DNA of 33,950 bases, from assembly GCA_023444765.1 (NCBI GenBank), contig JAEXLY010000142.1:1-33950 (forward strand). Direction: 5' to 3'. Each line of letters starts with the position of its first letter. Position 1 is the stretch's first letter. Under the pieces are notes generated by a model. The model worked only from the letters and a program-made list of their open reading frames with translations, had not been told where the DNA came from and did not search any database. Positions 17,706-24,076 of this stretch are shown piece by piece. This stretch comes from Pseudomonadota bacterium (GTDB lineage: Bacteria > Pseudomonadota > Gammaproteobacteria > Xanthomonadales > Xanthomonadaceae). The translations under genes were made by a program, and so were the position numbers.

Positions 17706-18617
17706 ATGACGCATGCACCAGCCGACACGGCGGCGCTCGCCATCGACAGCCGCTGCCGGCTGGGCGAAGGCATCGTTTGGGACGACCGCGCACGATGCCT
17801 CTACTGGACCGACATCCTGTCCGCGCGGCTGTGGCGGCACGTCCCGTCCAGCGGCCAGACCGATGCCTGGGAACTGCCCGAGCCGCTGGGCTGCCTGGCG
17901 CTGTGCGAGGACGGACGCCTGCTGCTGGCGCTGGCCAAGTCGATCCGCATCGCCGATGCGCCCGTGCCCGACGCGCCGCTGGCGCTGCAGACCCTGTGCG
18001 CACTGGAGCCGGAACTCGGTGTTTCGACGCGCAGCAACGACGGCCGCTGCGACCGCCACGGCAACTTCGTGTTCGGCACCAAGGACGAAACCGGTGCCAC
18101 CCCCCCGCTGGGCCGGTTCTACCAGTTCTCGGCCAGGCACGGCCTGCGGCCGTTGCCGCTGGCGACCGCGTCGATTCCCAACTCCATCTGTTTCTCGCCC
18201 GACGGCGGCACGCTCTACTTCTGCGATTCCGCGCAGCCGCGGATCCTGCGCTGCGACTACGATCCGGAGACGGCGGGCGCGTCCACGCCCTCGCTGTTCG
18301 CCACCATCGAAGGCCCGGGCGCACCGGACGGCTCGACCATCGATGCCCAGGGCCATCTGTGGAACGCGCAATGGGGTGGCGGCCACACCGTCCGCTACGC
18401 GCCCGACGGCAGCATCGCCGGCGTCGTCGCCATCCCCGCCGGGATGCCCTCGTGCTGCGCCATCGGCGGCGCGGCACTCGACACGCTGTACGTCACCACC
18501 GCGCGGGAGGAGATGGATGCGGCCGCGCTGCAGGCCGCGCCATCGGCCGGCGGTGTGTTCGCGCTCGCCCTCGACGGCGGCCGCGGCCTGCCCGAGGCGC
18601 GCTGGCGCGGCCCATGA
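17706..18617 (+). CDS. SMP-30/gluconolaconase-family sugar lactonase
   Basis: A 303-residue six-bladed beta-propeller of the SMP-30/gluconolactonase/regucalcin family, probably hydrolysing D-galactono-1,4-lactone to galactonate. Family metal and catalytic residues are visible: Glu21 (LGEGIVW), Asn111 (SNDGRCDRHGN), Asn159 (PNSICFSPDG) and Asp208 (APDGSTID). The ATG at 17706 is preferred because AGGAG lies six bases before it; the ATG at 17700 would abut that Shine-Dalgarno. There is no signal peptide, so it is cytoplasmic. Its TGA overlaps the kinase ATG. Some relatives act on L-arabinonolactone or gluconolactone; the operon context favours galactonolactone. Confidence 0.88.
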   Translation: MTHAPADTAALAIDSRCRLGEGIVWDDRARCLYWTDILSARLWRHVPSSGQTDAWELPEPLGCLALCEDGRLLLALAKSIRIADAPVPDAPLALQTLCALEPELGVSTRSNDGRCDRHGNFVFGTKDETGATPPLGRFYQFSARHGLRPLPLATASIPNSICFSPDGGTLYFCDSAQPRILRCDYDPETAGASTPSLFATIEGPGAPDGSTIDAQGHLWNAQWGGGHTVRYAPDGSIAGVVAIPAGMPSCCAIGGAALDTLYVTTAREEMDAAALQAAPSAGGVFALALDGGRGLPEARWRGP

Positions 18618-19519
18618 TCGCGGTCGACTGGGGCAGTACCCACCTGCGCATGTACCGGGTGGGCAGCGACGGCACGTTGCACAAGCGGGTGCGCAGCGGC
18701 CAGGGCACGCTCTCCAGCCGCGGCCGTTTCGGCGAGGTGCTGAAAGCCGAACTCGCCGGCTGGGACGAGGGCCCGGTCCTGTTGTGCGGCATGATCGGCG
18801 CCCGTGGCGGATGGCACGAGATGCCCTACCTCGACTGTCCCGCGGGCCTGGATGCGCTGGCTGCCGGCATGCAGCGGGTGCAGCCGGCGGATTTCGCGGG
18901 GCGCGAGCTGTGGTTCGTGCCCGGCGTGCGCGACGACGGCCCCGGCGCCGTGCCCGACGTGATGCGCGGCGAGGAGAGCCAGCTGGCCGCGCTGCTCGGG
19001 ACCCTGCCGCGCGGCAACCACCACGCCTGCCTGCCGGGCACCCACAGCAAGTGGGTGGAGATCCGGGATGGCCGCATCCATCGCATCCGCACCTGCATGA
19101 CCGGCGAGCTGTATGCGGTGCTGCGTGGACACAGCATTCTCGGCGCCCTCATGGAAGGCGACGAGGAGCGGTTCGACCCCGATGCCTTCGACGCCGGCCT
19201 GCTCCGCAGCGGCGAGTCCGGCGGCCTTCTGCACCACCTGTTCGGGGTGCGCACCAATGGTCTGGCCGGCAGGCTGCGACCGGAGGCGCTCGCGCCGTAT
19301 CTGTCCGGCCTGCTGGTCGGCCACGAGTTGCGCGGCGGTCCGGCCGGCGCCGCGCTGCCGACGCAGGTGCACCTGGTCGGAAGCCCGCGCCTGCTCGACA
19401 TCTACGCACGCGCGCTGGCCGCGTTCGGCGTGGGCGTGCAGCGCCACCCCGAGGACCTCGCCGCGCACGGGCTGCACGCGCTGTGGCAACGGCGCATGCA
19501 GCCGGCCCCGGACACCTGA
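18614..19519 (+). CDS. dgoK: 2-dehydro-3-deoxygalactonokinase
   Basis: A 301-residue DgoK-family kinase that phosphorylates 2-keto-3-deoxygalactonate at O6 with ATP, giving the aldolase substrate. Visible are the N-terminal phosphate-binding loop AVDWGSTHLRMY (residues 3-14), MRGEESQ, the LPGTHSKWVEI segment, and the TCMTGELYAVL block that is diagnostic of the family. The start overlaps the lactonase stop in ATGA, so all four genes form one transcript. E. coli DgoK is of similar length (about 292). It is the last intact gene; a decayed GH43 gene follows. Confidence 0.93.
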   Translation: MIAVDWGSTHLRMYRVGSDGTLHKRVRSGQGTLSSRGRFGEVLKAELAGWDEGPVLLCGMIGARGGWHEMPYLDCPAGLDALAAGMQRVQPADFAGRELWFVPGVRDDGPGAVPDVMRGEESQLAALLGTLPRGNHHACLPGTHSKWVEIRDGRIHRIRTCMTGELYAVLRGHSILGALMEGDEERFDPDAFDAGLLRSGESGGLLHHLFGVRTNGLAGRLRPEALAPYLSGLLVGHELRGGPAGAALPTQVHLVGSPRLLDIYARALAAFGVGVQRHPEDLAAHGLHALWQRRMQPAPDT

Positions 19520-19522
19520 ACC

Positions 19523-20251
19523 CGAGGGAGGACGCGGCGCGATACGCCCCGCGCCATACGTTCCCAGACCTGCTCGCCTGCCTGCTGGCCGCGGGCGCCC
19601 GTGCAGGCGAAGCGCGCCTTGTCGCGATCGACTACCGCGGCGACGACGGCGGGCAGACACCGGCATCCACGCAGTACCGCAGTCCGGCGATCGCAGGCTT
19701 CCATCCCGACCCTTCGGCGATCCGCGTCGGCGACGGCTACTGCCTCGTCGCCTCGAGCTTCGGCTACTACCCGGGCCTGCCGCTGTTCCACAGCACCGAC
19801 CTGGTGTCGTGGCGGCAGATCGGCAATGCCATCGACCGCACCGGCCAGATGCCCTACGGCGATAGCGAGGAACTCACCGCCTGTTCGCCGCCACCATCGC
19901 CCACGACGGCCAGCGATTCTACATCGCCAATACCTTTCTACTGCCCGGCCGCGGCGTGGGCAACGCCGTCATCACCGCCGACGACCCGGCCGGACCGTGG
20001 TCGGACCCGGTCTGGCCGGCGTTCGACGGCATCGATCCGTCGCTGTTCTTCGAAGGCGACGGCCGCGCCTGGCTGGTCCACAACGACGTCCCGCAGGGAC
20101 CGATGCGCTAAGACGGCCACCGCGCGATCTGGCTGCGCGTCTCGACGCCGCCACGCTGTCGCTTGCCGGCGAGGCGATCCAGCTGGTGGATGCCGGCGTG
20201 CATCCTGGGGCCAGGCCGGAGCATGTCCAAGGCCCGCATCTGTTCCGGCAG
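19523..20251 (+). pseudogene. GH43 glycosidase remnant (beta-xylosidase/arabinofuranosidase type)
   Basis: A decayed GH43 gene readable across three frames. Part 1 reaches about 19880, with a signal-like LLACLLAAGARA, then the catalytic-base segment GFHPDPSAIRVGDGY and LFHSTDLVSWRQIGNAI. Part 2, one frame over, covers about 19880-20111 with LFAATIAHDGQRFYIANTF and the pKa-modulator segment GIDPSLFFEGDGRAWLVHN, and ends at an in-frame TAA (20109-20111). After the stop GHRAIW is still readable. Part 3, shifted again near 20135, reads LDAATLSLAGEAIQLVDAGVHPG and then VQGPHLF, where the family's general acid Glu has become Gln. The sequence stops there, so more than half of the usual 500 or so residues are gone. 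No start codon is clear. It follows dgoK directly and once probably removed xylose or arabinose from side chains. Confidence 0.85.
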
Positions 20252-20353
20252 GTGCGCGAGCTCGCCGACGACATCGCCCAGGCCCAGCGGCGCGAGCTCG
20301 CCGGGATGAATCGGCTCATCGAGGAACTGGAGGACGCCTCCGCACGTCGCTGA
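20252..20353 (+). pseudogene. C-terminal fragment of a DUF305-like protein fused to the GH43 remnant
   Basis: Thirty-three residues (VRELADDIAQAQRRELAGM, then NRLIEELEDASARR and a TGA at 20351) resemble the C-terminal helix of DUF305 proteins, which usually reads 'VR-LA-xI-xAQ-xEIxxMxxLI'. The His-rich N-terminal part of that domain is absent. The fragment is in frame with part 3 of the GH43 remnant, which marks a deletion junction near 20250. There is no separate start codon. The family call rests on a short match. Confidence 0.5.
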
Positions 20354-20426
20354 GGGTGTCGGCGACCCCGCAGCCGCACCCCCTCCGGCAAGCATATCGC
20401 GGGGACCGGCTGCCAGGCGCCGCTGG

Positions 20427-22109
20427 CTACATGCCCGCGTAGTTCGGCCCGCCGCCGCCCTGCGGCGCCACCCAGACGATGTTCTGGGTCGGGTCCTTGA
20501 TGTCGCAGGTCTTGCAGTGCACGCAGTTGGCGAAGTTGATCTGCAGGCGCGTGTCCGCGCCCTCGCCGACGAACTCGTACACCGCCGCCGGACAGTAGCG
20601 CGCCTCCGGGCCGGCATAAGTGGACAGGTTCACCTGCACCGGCACCGAGGCATCCTTCAGCGTCAGGTGCGAGGGCTGGTCCTCGTCGTGCGCGGTGCTC
20701 GACAGGAACACCGAGCTCAGTCGGTCGAAGGTCAGCACGCCATCGGGTTTCGGGTAGCCGATGGGCGCGTGCTTCGCCGCGGGTTCCAGGCAGGCGTGAT
20801 CGGGCCGGTCGCGGTGGATCGTCCACGGCGGATTGCGGATGCCGAGCCGGGGCAGCAGCCACTGTTCGATCCCGGTCATCAACGTGGCCAGGGTGCGGCC
20901 CTTCTTGAACCACTGCTTGAAGTTCTTCGACTGGCGCAGCTCCGCGTGCAGCCAGCTGGCCTCGAACGCCTGCGGGTAGGCCCCAAGCTCGTCGCGCGCA
21001 CGGCCTTCGCCGATGGCCGCGAACGCCGCATCGGCCGCCAGCATGCCGGTCTTGATCGCGGCGTGGCTGCCCTTGATGCGGCTGGCGTTGAGGAAGCCGG
21101 CCTCGCAACCGACCAGCACGCCACCCGGGAACACCAGCTTCGGCAACGACAGCAGCCCCCCGGCGGTGATCGCGCGCGCGCCGTAGCCGATGCGCTTGCC
21201 GCCTTCCAGGTGCTTGCGGATCGCCGGATGGGTCTTCCAGCGCTGGAACTCCTCGAACGGGCTCAGGTACGGATTGGCGTAGTCCAGGCCCACCACGAAA
21301 CCCACCGCGATCTTTCCGTCCTCGGCGTGGTAGAGGAACGAGCCGCCGTAGGTATTGCCGTCCAGCGGCCAGCCTGCCGTGTGCACCACCAGCCCTGGCT
21401 GGTGTTTCGCCGGATCGGCCTGCCACAACTCCTTGATGCCGATGCCGTAGCTCTGGGGGTCGCGACCTTCGTCGAGTCCGAACTTCGCGATCAGGCGGCG
21501 GCCGAGATGCCCGCGCGAGCCTTCGGCGAAGATCGTGTACTTCGCGTGCAGCTCCATGCCGAGCTGGAACTCGGCCGTCGGCTGGCCGTCCCTGCCCAGG
21601 CCCAGGTTGCCGGTGGCCACGCCGCGTACCGCGCCGGCCTCGTCGTACAGCACCTCGTCCGCGGCGAAGCCGGGGAAGATCTCCACGCCCAGCGCTTCGG
21701 CCTGCTGGGCCAGCCAGCGCGTCACCGCGCCCAGCGAGACGATGTAGTTGCCATGGTTGTCGAAGCAGTCGGGCAGGAGGAAGGCGGGCGTCGCCTTTGC
21801 GCCGGATTCGTCCAGGAACAGGAACTCGTCGCGCGCGACCGCCTGCTTCAGTGGTGCGCCGCGCTCGGCCCAGTCCGGGAACAGCTCGGCCAGCGCACGC
21901 GGGTCCATGATCGCGCCGGACAGGATGTGCGCGCCCGGCTCGGACCCCTTCTCCAGCACGCATACCGAGACCTCCCGCCCCTGTGCCGCCGCGAGCTGCC
22001 TGAGGCGGATCGCTGTCGCCAGGCCCGCGGGGCCGGCACCCACCACGACCACGTCGTATTCCATGGACTCGCGCGGGCCATAGGTGGACAGGAGTTCTTC
22101 GGGCGTCAT
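20427..22109 (-). CDS. Electron transfer flavoprotein-ubiquinone oxidoreductase
   Basis: A 560-residue ETF-QO, which passes electrons from reduced ETF (fatty-acid and amino-acid dehydrogenases) to ubiquinone at the inner membrane. The N-terminal FAD dinucleotide fold reads VVVVGAGPAGLATA (about residues 20-33). The C-terminal domain holds a [4Fe-4S] cluster through Cys506 (RYCPA) and Cys529, Cys532 and Cys535 (NCVHCKTCDIKDP). The ATG at 22109 is taken; an internal ATG 15 codons later (MEYDVVVV) is also plausible and neither has a strong Shine-Dalgarno. It stands alone; the etfAB genes are not in the window. It is divergent from queD across 164 bases. Confidence 0.95.
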   Translation of the reverse strand: MTPEELLSTYGPRESMEYDVVVVGAGPAGLATAIRLRQLAAAQGREVSVCVLEKGSEPGAHILSGAIMDPRALAELFPDWAERGAPLKQAVARDEFLFLDESGAKATPAFLLPDCFDNHGNYIVSLGAVTRWLAQQAEALGVEIFPGFAADEVLYDEAGAVRGVATGNLGLGRDGQPTAEFQLGMELHAKYTIFAEGSRGHLGRRLIAKFGLDEGRDPQSYGIGIKELWQADPAKHQPGLVVHTAGWPLDGNTYGGSFLYHAEDGKIAVGFVVGLDYANPYLSPFEEFQRWKTHPAIRKHLEGGKRIGYGARAITAGGLLSLPKLVFPGGVLVGCEAGFLNASRIKGSHAAIKTGMLAADAAFAAIGEGRARDELGAYPQAFEASWLHAELRQSKNFKQWFKKGRTLATLMTGIEQWLLPRLGIRNPPWTIHRDRPDHACLEPAAKHAPIGYPKPDGVLTFDRLSSVFLSSTAHDEDQPSHLTLKDASVPVQVNLSTYAGPEARYCPAAVYEFVGEGADTRLQINFANCVHCKTCDIKDPTQNIVWVAPQGGGGPNYAGM

Positions 22110-22189
22110 CGGCTGTGCTCGTTGCGGGGCATGGCGGGAGAGAATGGTGCGTCGACGGTGCAGGGCCGATCACGGGCCGCGGACCGCCG

Positions 22190-22227
22190 GGGGTTCCGTA
22201 CGCTACCGCACCGAAGCGGCAAACCCC
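22190..22227 (+). other. Nested hairpin in the leader upstream of queD
   Basis: GGGGTT (22190-22195) can pair with AACCCC (22222-22227), and inside it CCGC (22206-22209) pairs with GCGG (22216-22219). It lies 47 bases before the queD start. It may be a leader structure or chance in GC-rich DNA; it does not fit a preQ1 riboswitch consensus well enough to call one. Confidence 0.25.
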
Positions 22228-22273
22228 AAGTTCCGCGATTGCCGCGACGCCGTCGCGGGCCGACAATGCCGTG

Positions 22274-22627
22274 ATGGAGATCTTCAAGAGCTTCACCCTC
22301 GAGGCCGCGCACCGGCTGCCCAACGTGCCGCCGGGACACAAGTGCGCGCGCCTGCACGGGCATTCGTTCGGGGTGGAGCTGCATGTGAGCGGCGAGCCGG
22401 GCGCCGAGAGCGGCTGGGTGATGGACTTCGCCGACATCAAGGCCGCGTTCCGGCCGCTGTACGAACAGCTCGACCACCACTACCTCAACGACATTCCCGG
22501 CCTGGAGAACCCGACCAGCGAGCGTCTGGCCGCCTGGATCTGGGAACGGCTCAGGCCGGCCCTGCCGCAGCTCAGCGCCGTGGTCGTCCGCGAGACCTGT
22601 ACATCGGGCTGCCGCTACACCGGCTGA
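22274..22627 (+). CDS. queD: 6-carboxy-5,6,7,8-tetrahydropterin synthase
   Basis: A 117-residue QueD/6-pyruvoyl-tetrahydropterin synthase homologue, acting in the second step of queuosine (preQ0) synthesis from dihydroneopterin triphosphate. The zinc ligands are His13 (EAAHRL) and His28/His30 (RLHGHSF). The catalytic Cys24 is in KCARLHGH, with Asp67-His69 in LDHHYLND and Glu107 in VRETCTSGCRY. The length matches E. coli QueD (about 120). The ATG at 22274 follows a GTG in the same frame; there is no clear Shine-Dalgarno and the frame is open farther upstream, but the family start fits MEIFKSFTLEAAHR. No other queuosine genes are adjacent. Confidence 0.93.
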   Translation: MEIFKSFTLEAAHRLPNVPPGHKCARLHGHSFGVELHVSGEPGAESGWVMDFADIKAAFRPLYEQLDHHYLNDIPGLENPTSERLAAWIWERLRPALPQLSAVVVRETCTSGCRYTG

Positions 22628-22779
22628 TCGGCGTCGGCGCCCGGGCCTGCGAGCAGGCCGCTGGGTGCCCCCACTCCCGGACAGCGGCGGGATGCCAGGC
22701 CTGGACAGGCGCCATGACCCGGGCGCAAGTCATTGGTTTTTATTGAAAACTGAACGACACAGTGCCGTCTGTCGGCCAG

Positions 22780-22820
22780 ATGTTGCATCGCAACATAAGC
22801 GGATATATGCTGCATCGCAC
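22780..22820 (+). promoter_or_regulatory. Phasin promoter overlapped by two TGC-N3-GCA dyads (PhaR-like operators)
   Basis: The first site, 22780-22796, is a perfect 17-bp dyad ATGTTGC-ATC-GCAACAT. The second, 22809-22820, is GCTGCATCGCAC, a partial copy sharing TGCATCGCA. A plausible promoter is TTGCAT (22783-22788), 17 bases, TATGCT (22806-22811), so the two dyads cover the -35 and -10 boxes. TGC-N3/4-GCA dyads are the reported binding pattern of PhaR, the polyhydroxyalkanoate-sensing repressor of phasin genes. No phaR gene is in the window. Confidence 0.55.
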
Positions 22821-22864
22821 AAACCGGCACATCCCGCCGGCACTGTACGCACAGGAGATCCCCC

Positions 22865-23269
22865 ATGAACTACCAGTACAACGAGCAGTTCGCCGCCGCG
22901 ACGCGTCAGTTCGCCGACACCGCCGCGCGCATCAGCCAGCTCACCCTCGACAACGCGCAGAAGGCGTTCGGCCTGCAGCTGGCCGCGCTGGAAGAGAACG
23001 CCGGCGCCACCTTCTCGTTCTTCGGCGAGGCCGCCGAGGTGCGCGACTTCGACGGCTTCAAGACCCTGCTTCCCAAGGGTGTGCAGATCGCCCGCGAGAG
23101 CGTCGAGCGCACCATCAGCGTCGGCCAGGAAGTGCTCGGCGCCACCGTCAAGACCAACGAAGCCATCGCCCAGCTTGCCAAGTCGCAGCTCGAGGCCGCC
23201 ACGGCGAAGGCGCAGGCCGCCGCCGAGACGGCGACCGAGCAGGTGACCAAGGCCGCCAAGCGTCGCTGA
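22865..23269 (+). CDS. Phasin family protein
   Basis: A 134-residue, largely helical, Ala/Gln/Lys-rich protein of the phasin_2 type, which coats polyhydroxyalkanoate granules. Typical features are the N-terminal QFAAATRQFADTA, LTLDNAQKAFGLQLAALEENAGATF, and the C-terminal low-complexity coiled-coil-like tail (TAKAQAAAETATEQV, then KAAKRR). The start has a strong AGGAG seven bases upstream. A strong intrinsic terminator follows, so this is a single-gene transcript. Dyads over its promoter suggest control by a granule-sensing repressor. Some phasin-like proteins serve other surface-coating roles, and no PHA synthase gene is in view. Confidence 0.9.
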   Translation: MNYQYNEQFAAATRQFADTAARISQLTLDNAQKAFGLQLAALEENAGATFSFFGEAAEVRDFDGFKTLLPKGVQIARESVERTISVGQEVLGATVKTNEAIAQLAKSQLEAATAKAQAAAETATEQVTKAAKRR

Positions 23270-23320
23270 TCCGGCGGATCCCCAAGCCGGCGCGATCCCT
23301 CCCCTCTCGCGCCGACGCAA

Positions 23321-23351
23321 CCCGGCAGCTCCGGCTGCCGGGTTTTTTTTT
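23321..23351 (+). terminator. Rho-independent terminator of the phasin gene
   Basis: An 8-bp GC stem, CCCGGCAG (23321-23328) and CTGCCGGG (23335-23342), with a 6-base loop, followed by nine T residues (23343-23351). It lies 52 bases after the phasin stop codon. Confidence 0.95.
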
Positions 23352-24030
23352 GATTCTTCTCCCATGCGAGGGAGATCCGGTTCCAGGCAGGTGCGCTCGC
23401 AGCTTCGGGGCGACGCCGCGCCCTGTCGACCGGTGATCGCTATCCGCCCGGTGGGCCCGCTTGGCGGTCCGGCCCGGCGCAGCGCCCCGGGGGTTCGCAC
23501 CGGCGCGTGACACTGGCGTGCAGGACATCGATGTCTTGCCTGGCCCGATTTCCTGGCCACCACGGCACGGCTCACCACTACCTGGGCCGCGATCCGCCGA
23601 TGGCGGGCTGTTTCGAAGCGGCGCCAATCACACGGCGATGGCCGATCCGGGTCGGGGATGGCAGAGGGCCGCCCATCGATGCGCTGCGGCGCAGAGTCAA
23701 CCGTGGCCGAACGCGCATGGCATGCGCCCGAGCGACCGGCGCGCGGCGCCGGGCCGGACCACAAAGCGGGCCGACCGGGTCGGAGAGCGACCACCGGCCC
23801 GGGGCGTTCGCGTGATCGAAGGCGGCAGCCCCATGTGATTGCTGCAGGCAGGGGTGCCTGCAGATGGGAGATGAACCTTTTGCCGCCTGCATCGTGCCCG
23901 GTTGGGGCGCCTGGGGGCGACATCCCGATGGCGCATCCCGATGGAGCGCCTGTGCGTCCTGCACGCGCGACGCCGGACGCAGCACAGCGACCGCCTGTCG
24001 GGGCGAGCCCGGGTTTTCTGCGCACATGAG
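23352..24030. other. Gene-free stretch with hairpins and short repeats
   Basis: About 680 bases between the phasin terminator and the efflux-operon terminator with no convincing gene; the open frames lack Shine-Dalgarno sequences and overlap on both strands. It holds a 50-bp inverted repeat (23431-23480 with 23746-23796), listed separately. It also holds a perfect hairpin at 23842-23863 (CTGCAGGCA, GGGG, TGCCTGCAG) and a tandem CATCCCGATGG at 23921-23931 and 23934-23944. An outer-membrane factor gene would be expected downstream of the efflux permease here, but I see no trace of one. Confidence 0.6.
23431..23796. repeat. Element bounded by an imperfect 50-bp inverted repeat
   Basis: The reverse complement of 23431-23480 matches 23746-23796 at about 45 of 51 positions, with one single-base gap. 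The shared core begins GCGCCGGGCCGGACC and continues AAGCGGGCC, then ACCGGG. The arms enclose 265 bases with no gene. I see no target-site duplication and no third copy in the window. It could be a MITE-like miniature element, a pair of dispersed intergenic repeats in opposite orientation, or a large RNA hairpin. Confidence 0.55.
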
Positions 24031-24058
24031 AAAGCCCGCCCCTGACGGGGCGGGCTTC
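24031..24058 (-). terminator. Terminator of the first RND efflux operon
   Basis: An 11-bp stem, AAGCCCGCCCC (24032-24042) with GGGGCGGGCTT (24047-24057), and a TGAC loop. On the minus strand the stem is followed by TTTCTC. It lies 20 bases past the permease stop codon. Confidence 0.85.
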
Positions 24059-24076
24059 GCACCACGCCTGGCCTGG

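Noticed and set aside
22190..22227. preQ1 riboswitch before queD
   Set aside because: The GGTT...ACCC elements look suggestive, but the loop, spacing and A-rich tail of the known classes are missing.
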